64,000 nt of DNA from Flavobacterium cupreum (lineage in GTDB: Bacteria > Bacteroidota > Bacteroidia > Flavobacteriales > Flavobacteriaceae). This document shows positions 27,728 through 36,017 of the stretch, one piece after another. The stretch spans positions 124,001 through 188,000 of the forward strand of contig NZ_QWDM01000002.1 in assembly GCF_003996965.1 (NCBI RefSeq), read 5' to 3'. Position numbers and translations under genes: made by a program. The notes beneath the pieces are model-generated. The model worked only from the letters and a program-made list of their open reading frames with translations. It did not search any database and was not told where the DNA came from. Each line of letters starts with the position of its first letter. Within the stretch, counting starts at the first letter, position 1.

Positions 27728-28006
27728 AGGATTAGGTATTTGATGTTACTGTGATTATGCTAATGTATAAAAAAATAGAATAGTCTGCTTTAAAAAAAAG
27801 TTAGCCACGAATTTCACGAATTTTCGCGAATTTATTTATGCAAATATAATACGAGAATATGCCACTCCCGATAGCTATCGGGATGGAAGATTAAAATGAT
27901 TTTAATATACTTTTTGCGTATCTGCTATTAAAAATAATTCGTGAAGATTCGTGTAATTAGTGGCAAAAAAAAATCTTTTTAATCCTATAATCTGTGGCAA
28001 AAAAAA
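27728..28006. repeat. spacer with gccacgaatt inverted repeats
   Basis: GCCACGAATTTCACGAATTT (27804-27823) is inversely matched by AATTCGTGAAGATTCG and TAATTAGTGGC at 27933-27963. A perfect palindrome CCCGATAGCTATCGGG lies between them at 27868-27883. This resembles repeat elements scattered in flavobacterial spacers. No gene. Confidence 0.65.
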
Positions 28007-30310
28007 TTAAACACTTTCATTCAAAATGGAATACACCAGTTCTTTTGTTGGCTTTTGGTCTTTTAGTTTCGCCCGTACGGCATCAAAAGTGACTTTAAAA
28101 TCACAGCCCAGTTTATAATCGCCACAGCCATAAGCAGTTTTTCCCTTCAGGATTGTTCCCTTTTTGCATTTCGGACAGGTTATAACATCTGATGCGGTAG
28201 CTGCTTTTGCTTTTGGAGCTGTTTTTTTAGGCTCTAATTTGAGTTTGTAATTCTCTTCAAAACGGATCAGGCCTTCTACAGTGCCCGCATCGGTTTTAAA
28301 GCCTTTAATATTGACGGTTGATCCTTTTTGAACCAGCCTTAAATACTGGTTTTCCGATATTTTTTTATCGGCAAAAGTATACGGTAAAAGAAAATCACAA
28401 CCCGCTTTGTAATTGCCGCATCCGTAGGCAGATTTTCCTTTTACCAGCGTGGCTTTTTTACATTTCGGACAGGTTTCTGCCAAAATTCCGTCTGCTTTCT
28501 TTTTTTCTGTTTTTACAACTTCCTTTTCAGTAGTGGCTGCATGCGAAATATTAGCATGTCTGGTTTCACTTCGAACTTCGTATACCAAAGCTTCCACCAT
28601 TCGTTTCATGTTTCGGATAAATGCGGCGGCGGTAAAAGTTCCTTTTTCAATATCTTTCAGCTGTTTCTCCCAGGAACCCGTCAATTCGGCCGATTTGATC
28701 AATTCATTCTGAATGGTTTCTATCAGCTGGATTCCCGTTGGCGTTGGCAATACCTGTTTTTTGTTTCGAACAATATACTGACGCTTAAAAAGGGTTTCGA
28801 TAATATTCGCCCGCGTTGACGGACGCCCGATACCGTTTTCTTTCATCAGTTCGCGCAAATCTTCGTCATCGACATGTTTTCCCGCAGTTTCCATAGCCCG
28901 CAGTAAAGTCGCTTCGGTAAACTGATTGGGTGGTTTCGTTTCTTTCTCTAAAAACGAAGGTTCATGCGGACCTTTTTCGCCCACCACAAAACTGGGTAAC
29001 AAATCAGCTTCTTTTTCTTTGGCATTCGGATCTTCAAAAACAATTCTCCATCCTTTTTTCAGGATTTCCTTTCCGGTAGTTTTAAACATCACGTCAGCCG
29101 CTTTTCCTACTACCGTTGTATTGGCAACCAGACAGTCGTCATAAAAAACAGCAATAAAACGTTTGGTGATAATATCATACACCTGTTGCTGATTGTATTG
29201 CAGATTGCTTTGTACCCCTGTTGGAATAATCGCATGGTGATCGGTCACTTTTTTATCATTAAAAACCTTAGGGGATTTTTTGATCTTTTTTTCTAAAATG
29301 GGCTGAGTTAACGTTTCATAATCCGTTAGTTTTTGCAAAATTCCCTGTACTTTCGGATAAATATCGTTGGGTAAAAAAGTAGTATCCACTCTGGGGTATG
29401 TAATTACTTTTTGTTCGTACAACGTTTGGGCAATTTTAAGCGTTTCATCTGCCGAAAATCCGAATTTTGTATTGCAAAACACCTGTAATCCCGTCAGGTC
29501 AAACAGTTTCGGCGCAAATTCATTCCCGTTCTTTTTTTCGACGGAGACAATTTCAAATTCACTTTCCTTGACTTTATTCGCCAGAAGTTCACCGTCTTCT
29601 TTTTTCAAAAAGCGGCCTTCCTCATAACTAAAAAGCGTTTCACGATATAAGGTTTGCAGTTCCCAGTAGGGTTGTGGTTTAAAGTTTTCAATTTCCTTAA
29701 AACGATCTACCACCATGGCCAGTGTTGGCGTTTGCACGCGGCCAATAGACAATACCTGTTTGTAACCGCCATGTTTTACGGTATACAAACGCGTGGCATT
29801 CATTCCCAATAACCAGTCGCCAATCGCTCTGGAAAAACCGGCATAGAATAAATTATCGTAATTGGCAGAAGGTTTTAAGTTTTCAAAACCTTCTTTTATG
29901 GCTTCTGTAGTCAGGGAGGAAATCCATAAGCGCTGCACTTCGCCTTTGTAATGCGCTTCGTTCATCACCCAACGCTGAATGAGTTCTCCTTCCTGTCCGG
30001 CATCCCCGCAGTTTATGACCACTTCGGCTTTGTCAAAGAGGCTTTTTATAATTTTAAATTGCTTTTCGATTCCTGCATTCTGCACTACTTTGGTTTCGAA
30101 TTTTTCAGGAAGCATTGGCAGGTTGTTCAGGTCCCAGCTTTTCCAGTGGGGTTTGTAGTCATTGGGTTCTTTTAGGGTACATAGATGACCAAAAGTATAG
30201 GTCACGGCATAACCATTGCCTTCGTAATAGCCATCATGTTTGGTATTGGCGCCCAAAACAGATGCGATTTCACGTGCTACACTTGGTTTCTCAGCAATAC
30301 AGACCTTCAT
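28007..30310 (-). CDS. topB: DNA topoisomerase III (type IA)
   Basis: 767 aa. N-terminal Toprim domain (MKVCIAEKPSVAREIA), the DxD-type metal site in GDAGQEGE (about residue 100), and the catalytic tyrosine in VITYPRVDTTFLP (about 310). The C-terminus has two topoisomerase zinc-ribbon-like modules: CPKCKKATLVKGKSAYGC and CPKCKKGTILKGKTAYGC. It cleaves single strands, decatenates replication intermediates and works with RecQ-type helicases. Common in Bacteroidota chromosomes; here I see no conjugative genes nearby, so it need not be element-borne. Confidence 0.95.
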   Translation of the reverse strand: MKVCIAEKPSVAREIASVLGANTKHDGYYEGNGYAVTYTFGHLCTLKEPNDYKPHWKSWDLNNLPMLPEKFETKVVQNAGIEKQFKIIKSLFDKAEVVINCGDAGQEGELIQRWVMNEAHYKGEVQRLWISSLTTEAIKEGFENLKPSANYDNLFYAGFSRAIGDWLLGMNATRLYTVKHGGYKQVLSIGRVQTPTLAMVVDRFKEIENFKPQPYWELQTLYRETLFSYEEGRFLKKEDGELLANKVKESEFEIVSVEKKNGNEFAPKLFDLTGLQVFCNTKFGFSADETLKIAQTLYEQKVITYPRVDTTFLPNDIYPKVQGILQKLTDYETLTQPILEKKIKKSPKVFNDKKVTDHHAIIPTGVQSNLQYNQQQVYDIITKRFIAVFYDDCLVANTTVVGKAADVMFKTTGKEILKKGWRIVFEDPNAKEKEADLLPSFVVGEKGPHEPSFLEKETKPPNQFTEATLLRAMETAGKHVDDEDLRELMKENGIGRPSTRANIIETLFKRQYIVRNKKQVLPTPTGIQLIETIQNELIKSAELTGSWEKQLKDIEKGTFTAAAFIRNMKRMVEALVYEVRSETRHANISHAATTEKEVVKTEKKKADGILAETCPKCKKATLVKGKSAYGCGNYKAGCDFLLPYTFADKKISENQYLRLVQKGSTVNIKGFKTDAGTVEGLIRFEENYKLKLEPKKTAPKAKAATASDVITCPKCKKGTILKGKTAYGCGDYKLGCDFKVTFDAVRAKLKDQKPTKELVYSILNESV

Positions 30311-30726
30311 TTTCTCTTTCTAATTTGAAAGCGAAATTAGGGATTTTGAAATTGGTATTGAAATTATAGAGGTACAAAGGTGTAAAGAGCCTGGGGTATA
30401 TAGGTTCAAAGAGGCAAAGAGGCAGAGGTTCAGAGGTTTATTTTGTTTCGCACAGAGGTGTGACGTTTTTTGTTTGTTAAAATTTTACTTTGCGCTTTTG
30501 CGTCTTTGCGACTTTGCGTGCAAATTTTGCATTTGGGTTGAAAAAAAATCACGCAAAGGCGCGAAGTCGCAAAGGTTTTTTTCTTTATAAATTTTAAAAC
30601 TTTGCGCTTTTGCGTCTTTGCGTGAAAATTTCGAAGTTATATTAAAAAGCTAAAATTAGAATCACGCGAAGTCGCAAAGTTTTTCTCAGAACCTCAGCAA
30701 CTCAGAACCTCAGCAACTCAATAACT
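30311..30726. repeat. gene-free spacer full of short inverted repeats
   Basis: About 415 bp between two minus-strand genes. 30381-30440 repeats aaagaggcaaagaggcagagg-like units. 30480-30690 alternates TTTGCGCTTTTGCGTCTTTG with its inverse CGCAAAGGCGCGAAGTCGC, several times. The end (30680-30722) repeats cagaacctcagcaact. Strong hairpin potential, no reading frame. Confidence 0.65.
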
Positions 30727-31887
30727 CTACTCCCCGCTAAAGAAGTTCAACATTGTTTTCAGCGCGTCTTTGGAATGCATTTTTTCGCCATTTTCCAGTG
30801 ATTCCTGTGCAGCTTTTGCGGCTCTTTCGCGCATTTTGTTTTCGTAGGCTGCAATAGCTTGCGGTATGGTTTTATGTTGATTAGAAGTAAGGTATTCACT
30901 TAGCTCCAGAGCATCGAGCATGGCCATATTGGCACCTTCACCTGCAAAAGGGGGCATGACATGTGCCGCATCACCAATGATGGTAACATTTGGCAAAGAT
31001 GTCCAGGTCTGATCTAAAGGGATCGAATAAATAGGACGCGGAATAAAAGGCACTGAAACATTTTCGAAGAGCTCGTACCACATACTGCTCCATTCCGGAT
31101 ATTCCTTTTTAAACCATTCCAATATCTGTGTTGGATTCGTATAGTCAAGGCCACTTTTTGCTGCCCATTGTTCATCGGTTTTAAAGCTGGCGTAGAACCC
31201 AAGGGCATCTTCGGCTTTTTGTCCCATCAGGATATTTTTGGTATCGCCGAATGCCATTATTTTACCTCCGTTGAGTAAGGAGTGGATATGAGGTGCTGCT
31301 TTTTTAGATTCGTAAATCGTCCCCTCAAGCATTGTTATACCGGAATAAAACGGTTTAATATCGGTGATGTACGGGCGTATTTTAGAATTGGCACCATCAG
31401 AACCAATTACGATATCGGCGTAGACTGAAGTACCGTTTTTGAAATGCAGTAACCAGCCCTCATTTTGCGCTTCCATCGAAAGAAAATGACTGTCCCATAC
31501 GATGGTTTCAGGTTGTAAGGATTCCAATAGCATTTTTCGCAGTGCACCACGGTCGATTTCAGGTCTGAAATATGCATTGCCAAAATCTTCCTCACGGCTG
31601 GTGTCGTGATCACTCAGGTGTATCGTGGCATTCTCGTCCAGGATCAGTGTCTTATCTGCACCCGGCATAAAATTGGTTTTAAATTCTTCAAATAAACCGG
31701 CTTTGTGAATCGCTGCCAAACCCGATTCCTCGTGCATGTCCAGCGGCGAACCCTGCACTCTCGCATTTTTATTTAAATCTCTTTCATAGACTTTTACGGC
31801 TGCATTTTGCAATTGCAAAAGTCTGGCTAATGTAAGTCCGCCGGGACCGCCGCCCACAATGGCGACTTGTTTATTTTCTAGTAACAT
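30727..31887 (-). CDS. Tet(X)-like FAD-dependent monooxygenase
   Basis: 386 aa, group A flavin monooxygenase. Rossmann motif GGGPGG at residues 12-17, NADPH/FAD motif around SDGAN (163-167), and the second FAD motif GDAAHVMPPFAGEGAN at 305-320. Length and motif spelling (MPPFAGxG-N near the end) resemble Tet(X), which hydroxylates and inactivates tetracyclines; chromosomal relatives are frequent in flavobacteria and not all give resistance. The region matching the Tet(X) substrate pocket diverges, so activity is open. An AraC-type regulator lies 67 bp upstream on the same strand. Confidence 0.85.
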   Translation of the reverse strand: MLLENKQVAIVGGGPGGLTLARLLQLQNAAVKVYERDLNKNARVQGSPLDMHEESGLAAIHKAGLFEEFKTNFMPGADKTLILDENATIHLSDHDTSREEDFGNAYFRPEIDRGALRKMLLESLQPETIVWDSHFLSMEAQNEGWLLHFKNGTSVYADIVIGSDGANSKIRPYITDIKPFYSGITMLEGTIYESKKAAPHIHSLLNGGKIMAFGDTKNILMGQKAEDALGFYASFKTDEQWAAKSGLDYTNPTQILEWFKKEYPEWSSMWYELFENVSVPFIPRPIYSIPLDQTWTSLPNVTIIGDAAHVMPPFAGEGANMAMLDALELSEYLTSNQHKTIPQAIAAYENKMRERAAKAAQESLENGEKMHSKDALKTMLNFFSGE

Positions 31888-31954
31888 TTTCGTCTGATTT
31901 TTAGATTAATTTTATTTCCGTCCGGCTTACTTGCTTGCGAACGGGACAAAATTA

Positions 31955-32707
31955 TTACTCTTTCAGGACGGTTAATAGTATAAAACGGTCATCTTTATTT
32001 TTTAATAATTCGCTGGGCACTACACCGGAGAATTTCTTGATTTCCTTAATGAAGTGCGTCTGATCGGTGAAGTTAAGCTCCGGAAAAAGCCTGCCTTGTG
32101 CGATATGTCCCAGGGATGCCTTGAAACGTAAAATTTTGCAGAATGCATTGAGCGAAAGCCCGAATTGTTTATTGAAATACCGGTTGATCTGCCTGCTGCT
32201 CCAGTCGATTCTTTGGGAAAGCTCCTGAACTTTGATTTCACCATTGGAAGTGTAAATCAAATCGAAAAGTTTGCGTTTCCTTTCGTCAATTGCTGCAGGT
32301 AAAAGTGCGTTTAGTTTAAGTAGTATTTTTTGATGAAAAGCATCGAAATCCTTTAAATCAGCTGCGGTGATGCCCCAAAAATCGGGAGGCAAATATTTTG
32401 CACTGTTCAAAAGTCCGGCAATAGAAGTATTTAAGAGATATTCTACCCCCAGCGGTTTAAAACTGACTTTAAAGGCAAGTGTGTGTGGCGGAATGCTTTG
32501 TTGCTCCGGAACGGTTTCCAGGCCTATAAGGGCAATACGAAAAGGTTCAGCTTCTGATTTCAAAAAAAACAAATCAACCCTTGCATCGGGCATTAGAATC
32601 ACTTCTTTTGCTTTATCTGACTGGTTATGAATCATTCCAATATTTTCCACAAAGTCAGCTAGTGGCTGCTCCGGCAGGATAAATTTGTAATAAAAGTCTT
32701 TGTTCAT
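31955..32707 (-). CDS. AraC-family transcriptional regulator
   Basis: 250 aa. N-terminal DUF6597-like sensing domain (PEQPLADFVENIGMIHNQ), C-terminal AraC helix-turn-helix pair (about 150-240) with RIDWSSRQINRYFNKQFGLS and the second helix FTDQTHFIKEIKKFSGVVPS. It is the first gene of a probable two-gene unit with the Tet(X)-like monooxygenase, so it may control that gene; this is inferred from position only. Confidence 0.87.
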   Translation of the reverse strand: MNKDFYYKFILPEQPLADFVENIGMIHNQSDKAKEVILMPDARVDLFFLKSEAEPFRIALIGLETVPEQQSIPPHTLAFKVSFKPLGVEYLLNTSIAGLLNSAKYLPPDFWGITAADLKDFDAFHQKILLKLNALLPAAIDERKRKLFDLIYTSNGEIKVQELSQRIDWSSRQINRYFNKQFGLSLNAFCKILRFKASLGHIAQGRLFPELNFTDQTHFIKEIKKFSGVVPSELLKNKDDRFILLTVLKE

Positions 32708-32774
32708 TTCAATACAGATTTAGCCACTAAGGTACAAAGAGACTAAGTTATTTAGTATTTGCAAGAGGATTTTT

Positions 32775-33335
32775 TTATTGTGTATAATATCCGGCAAATT
32801 CCCGCAGGATGGAATAAAGATCTTTAAATTCAAAATAATTCGGACTTACACTACTGACATTCTGAAAGCCGCGCTCTTTAAATAACATTTTTGTTCGTGT
32901 GACATGAAAATATTGGGACACCACAAGTATACTTTCAAAATGCAGGCTGTCTTTTAGTTTAAGGGTATTGTCTACCGTTGCACGCGTATTATTGCCCAGA
33001 TTGTCCACAATTATAACCGAATCAGGAACTTTATTGGCAATTAAAAATGCTTTCATTTTATCACCTTCATAATATCCTTCTTTTCCTAAGCCGCCGCTTA
33101 CGATTATTTTTTTCACGCGATGATTTCGGTAAAGGTTTAGCCCGCATTCCAGACGTTTTTCCAGACGTTCGGAAAGCGTTCCGTCTTCGTTGACCTTATT
33201 GCCCAGAATAACCGCAATATCTGCTTTTTTTCCGTTATCGCTCAAGCCATCAATGGTAATGTACAATATGTGTCCAAAGAACCAAAGTAGGAACAGAGTG
33301 AGGAATACTTTAAATATTGACCTTCGGTTTTTCAT
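32775..33335 (-). CDS. YdcF-family (DUF218) membrane protein
   Basis: 186 aa. One N-terminal membrane helix (about 9-29) then a DUF218 domain: ADIAVILGNKVNEDGT, SERLEKRLECGLNLY, IIVSGGLGKEG, and VVSQYFHVTRTKMLF. Related to SanA/ElyC, which act on envelope integrity and vancomycin sensitivity at low temperature; the biochemical role is unsettled. Monocistronic. Confidence 0.87.
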   Translation of the reverse strand: MKNRRSIFKVFLTLFLLWFFGHILYITIDGLSDNGKKADIAVILGNKVNEDGTLSERLEKRLECGLNLYRNHRVKKIIVSGGLGKEGYYEGDKMKAFLIANKVPDSVIIVDNLGNNTRATVDNTLKLKDSLHFESILVVSQYFHVTRTKMLFKERGFQNVSSVSPNYFEFKDLYSILREFAGYYTQ

Positions 33336-33428
33336 AAAATCAGTTAGAATGTTTTGCGTATTGGAATGAAGAAAAGTCTGTTTTTTTTTACGAAAGTAGT
33401 AAGATTATACTTTTTTTAATTTAGCTAG

Positions 33429-33554
33429 CTAAAATATATCATTATGTCCTAGCAAATTTCCTATTGAAATACTACAAAAAACAAGACCTACAATGATCAG
33501 CATTATCAAGCCAAAATAATTAGAATTGTTTTTTAGAACAATTTTCATGGCCAT
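33429..33554 (-). CDS. candidate 41-residue membrane peptide
   Basis: Reading the minus strand from the ATG at 33554 gives MAMKIVLKNNSNYFGLIM and then a hydrophobic run LIIVGLVFCSISIG, ending HNDIF and stop. A basic start followed by one membrane span resembles small flavobacterial membrane peptides; an alternative start is at 33548. No homologue recalled, and the region is AT-rich, so it could be chance. Confidence 0.4.
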   Translation of the reverse strand: MAMKIVLKNNSNYFGLIMLIIVGLVFCSISIGNLLGHNDIF

Positions 33555-33590
33555 TATCGAGATTTTAAGTCGTACAAAATAAAAATAATG

Positions 33591-33735
33591 GTTGTAAAAC
33601 TTCTGTTGTAAAATTTAAAAAAAACAAATAAAGTTCGACAACGCTGTGTGAAAGTGAAAATAAAATCAAACCTCACACAGCTTTCAATATCGGTTGAATA
33701 CAATCAGTTGCATACAACCAGTTCTATACGATCAC
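33591..33735. repeat. hairpin repeat element (short version of the 37985 array)
   Basis: AAAACTTCTGTTG, then a run of A, then ACAACGCTGTGTGAAAGTGA (33639-33658) and TCACACAGCTTTC (33673-33685). The same succession occurs at the beginning of the 37985-38214 array. It is followed by three imperfect repeats of atacaaccagttct (33696-33730). Lies upstream of the 33799 gene. Confidence 0.7.
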
Positions 33736-33798
33736 CTAAAAGTAATCTGTTACTTGTAATTTCGTTTCCATCAAAAAAATCAATTAAAAATTAAAACC

Positions 33799-34101
33799 AT
33801 GGAAGAGAAAGAACACAAAGTAGTAACAGAATTTTTAGAAATAATGAATAAAATTAATTTTTTCACAAGATTAAAACCAGAGAATCGTATAGACAATTCG
33901 TTTAGTGTAACCCTAAAAGTATCGTCTTATAATGAATTACAACTAATGATTTCAGATCTTCTAAAAGCAAGTATTATGGTGCTTCAGGATAACAGCACTA
34001 ATATAAATGCCATGACTTTAGTTGAAATTGCTTTCCAATTGCTGCCGCAGGATGAAATGGGTTTACTGGATGATTTGCACAAAATTCATTTGAAGGCATG
34101 A
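33799..34101 (+). CDS. hypothetical protein, 100 aa
   Basis: Starts MEEKEHKVVTEFLEIMNK. Predicted mixed helical protein with no signal peptide or membrane span: an N-terminal helix, a short strand region (NSFSVTLKVSSYNELQ), then two helices ending LLDDLHKIHLKA. I do not recognise a family. It is preceded by a repeat element shared with the upstream region of the XRE gene at 38405 and followed by a palindrome and a hairpin. Confidence 0.6.
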   Translation: MEEKEHKVVTEFLEIMNKINFFTRLKPENRIDNSFSVTLKVSSYNELQLMISDLLKASIMVLQDNSTNINAMTLVEIAFQLLPQDEMGLLDDLHKIHLKA

Positions 34102-34109
34102 TAACCAAA

Positions 34110-34144
34110 ATCGCTGTGTGAGTCTTAAGACTTCGCACAGCGAT
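34110..34144. repeat. palindromic element GCTGTG..GACTTCGCACAGC, copy 1
   Basis: ATCGCTGTGTG at 34110-34120 and CTTCGCACAGCGAT at 34131-34144 form a near-perfect 35-bp palindrome. First of six related copies between 34.1 and 38.9 kb. Confidence 0.8.
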
Positions 34145-34169
34145 GCTCTAAATAAAAATGAGAAATGAA

Positions 34170-34203
34170 AAACCGTTACAAGAATGCCCTCGTAACGGTT
34201 TAA
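34170..34203. terminator. hairpin between convergent genes
   Basis: AAACCGTTAC (34170-34179) pairs with GTAACGGTTT (34192-34201). Probably a shared terminator, though the following T tract is short. Confidence 0.6.
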
Positions 34204-34240
34204 TTAATATTGTATATATCTTTTTTTAAGGCAGAATAAT

Positions 34241-34399
34241 TTATTTAAAACTTAATTTAAACTCCACTTTATTTATTTCTTCCAGTTTATTAGAGGTAAA
34301 TTTTATGTTTTTTATTTGATCTAATTTCACATCTACTTTTACAGTAGCATTTATTTTCGGTTGCTTACTACTTGCATTGTTTTTAATTAGTGTTTTCAT
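34241..34399 (-). CDS. small partner protein of the DUF6934 gene, 52 aa
   Basis: The frame is open farther upstream but that part overlaps the DUF6934 gene. The ATG at 34399 is 1 bp after the DUF6934 stop, which supports a start there and translational coupling. The peptide is lysine-rich with an amphipathic pattern (KINATVKVDVKLDQIKNIKF). Small basic products coupled to a conserved unknown gene resemble toxin-antitoxin or inhibitor pairs, but no family is recognised. Confidence 0.6.
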   Translation of the reverse strand: MKTLIKNNASSKQPKINATVKVDVKLDQIKNIKFTSNKLEEINKVEFKLSFK

Positions 34400-34400
34400 A

Positions 34401-34868
34401 TTATTTTCGTTTAATAATAAATCCGTAAAAATCACCATTTGGATCGAAAGGAACGTCAAAAACATGCCCGTTTTCATCTTCCATTGCACCAAAGATAAGA
34501 AATGTTTCTGATAACTCTTCAAAATTAAGCGATATAGCCCGTCTGTATAATCGAGTTCTTGCTTTAGTACTGCCTTTAATAAAAATATTGCGATCCGGAT
34601 ATATTTCTGAAAAGTTGTACACAGATTTAGCAACTGTTGCTAGTACTGTATTTCTATCTCCATTATCACTTACAACTAGATCATCGATGATATATCTATT
34701 TTGGATTGGATCAAAAATTAAATCTCCAAAACCTAAGTTGTACAATCTTTCATTTTTTGTTACTGTGTAAGCAATACCTTTGACTATTTTGCCAGTAGTT
34801 CCATAACTTTCAAATGTAAAAAGAGTTGAATCTGTATTTGCCAACAAATCGTATTTAGGAATATTCAT
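34401..34868 (-). CDS. DUF6934-like protein
   Basis: 155 aa, cytoplasmic. Recognised by phrases of the family: YNLGFGDLIFDPIQNRY, DDLVVSDNGDRNTVLATVAK, and IFIKGSTKARTRLYRRAIS. Residues in the KGSTxARTRLY stretch are the most conserved. Function is unknown. A 52-aa coding frame begins 1 bp after its stop, forming a compact two-gene unit in an otherwise repeat-rich accessory area. Confidence 0.7.
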   Translation of the reverse strand: MNIPKYDLLANTDSTLFTFESYGTTGKIVKGIAYTVTKNERLYNLGFGDLIFDPIQNRYIIDDLVVSDNGDRNTVLATVAKSVYNFSEIYPDRNIFIKGSTKARTRLYRRAISLNFEELSETFLIFGAMEDENGHVFDVPFDPNGDFYGFIIKRK

Positions 34869-35001
34869 TCTTAAAAATTAATATCGCAAAAATATATTAT
34901 TTTTATAGGTTTTTACTTATAAAATAAAATTATTTGATTTCTTTTTAATAGGAGCGAGCAGCAAGACTTTTTAAAGATAAATATTTCCCAAATCGCAATA
35001 T

Positions 35002-35799
35002 TTATAAAATAAACTCACCTTCCAAAACAATCACAGCTTCGCCTAAAATAGAAACCTTGTCCTGTAAAAGTTCGGTACTCATGGTTCCGGTTCGTAAGGA
35101 AGACTGATACGCATTCAGTTTTGTTTTATTGAGTTTTAAGGCCCAGTATTTGGTCAAAAAGGTCTGAATACCGCCTGTTACCGGATCTTCATTTGTTCCT
35201 GCCCAGGGCCAAAAGTAGCGGTAGTGAAAATCAAAGTCGGTGTGGTCAGAAGCTGCAGTTACCAGCACGCCGCTTATTCCGGTATGCGAATTTACCAATG
35301 CCGTAAAATCGGGTTTTAACTCGGCCAGTTCGCCGGCGCTTCCAATTTCAATAAGGATTATTTTATTGTTGGGACTGTATCTTTTAGACACAACTTCAGA
35401 AATGCCCAATGAATCGAGCATCTTTTGAGGCACGTCTGTTTCTTCGGTATCATAAACCGGAAAAAACATTTTGATTTTCTGGTCTTCTTTTTCAATCGCC
35501 AATTCCACATTGTCGTAGTTGATAAACGTTATGCTGTCCAACGAAGTGGTGCTGAAAACAATCTTAGAAGAAGCCAGCGTCGCATGCCCGCATAACGGAA
35601 TCTCCGTCTTTGGACTAAAAAACCGGATGCTGTACGTATTGCCCGTTAGTGGTTTGATAAAAGCGGTTTCCGAGAAGCCAATTTCAGCCGCAATGCTTTG
35701 CATCTCAGCCGCATCTAAATCGCGCTCCGGAAGGCAAACTGCTGCAGGATTGCCTTTGTATTTTTGATTGGTAAACGAGTCAACAAAATAGGTTTTCAT
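35002..35799 (-). CDS. PhzF-family epimerase/isomerase-like protein
   Basis: 265 aa from the ATG at 35799 (MKTYFVDSFTNQKYKGNPAAVC); ten extra upstream codons are in frame but not family-like. PhzF fold: the catalytic glutamate lies in AEIGFSETAFI (about residue 45), followed by FFSPKTEIPLCGHATLA. The PhzF fold is a diaminopimelate-epimerase relative; phenazine genes are absent, so this is one of the many stand-alone members with an unknown small-molecule substrate. Confidence 0.9.
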   Translation of the reverse strand: MKTYFVDSFTNQKYKGNPAAVCLPERDLDAAEMQSIAAEIGFSETAFIKPLTGNTYSIRFFSPKTEIPLCGHATLASSKIVFSTTSLDSITFINYDNVELAIEKEDQKIKMFFPVYDTEETDVPQKMLDSLGISEVVSKRYSPNNKIILIEIGSAGELAELKPDFTALVNSHTGISGVLVTAASDHTDFDFHYRYFWPWAGTNEDPVTGGIQTFLTKYWALKLNKTKLNAYQSSLRTGTMSTELLQDKVSILGEAVIVLEGEFIL

Positions 35800-35892
35800 T
35801 CTTTTTTTATGTTCTGGGTTTAGAGACATTAAAAGTAGGAATGTTAAATGAATTTATTTAAATAAATTTTTAAATCATAAGATTTGTTTTCT

Positions 35893-35921
35893 CTGCTGTG
35901 CGAAGTCTCCCGACTTCGTAC
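35893..35921. repeat. palindromic element, copy 2
   Basis: CTGTGCGAAGTC (35896-35907), tccc, GACTTCGTAC (35912-35921). Followed by a conserved arm (tatattccgtttagaat) shared with copy 4. Confidence 0.8.
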
Positions 35922-36017
35922 CCGTTGCTATATATTCCGTTTAGAATAGTTTTGGTTTTCCTGATGGCTTATTGCAGTGGTTACAAGGTTCGGAGATTGG
36001 GTGGAAGTGGGACTGTA

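Noticed and set aside
28007..30310. Topoisomerase III as marker of a conjugative element
   Set aside because: No relaxase, Tra or integrase genes on either side.
34400..34633. Upstream extension of the 52-aa frame
   Set aside because: It overlaps the DUF6934 gene in another frame and has no protein-like pattern; only the part after 34399 is kept.
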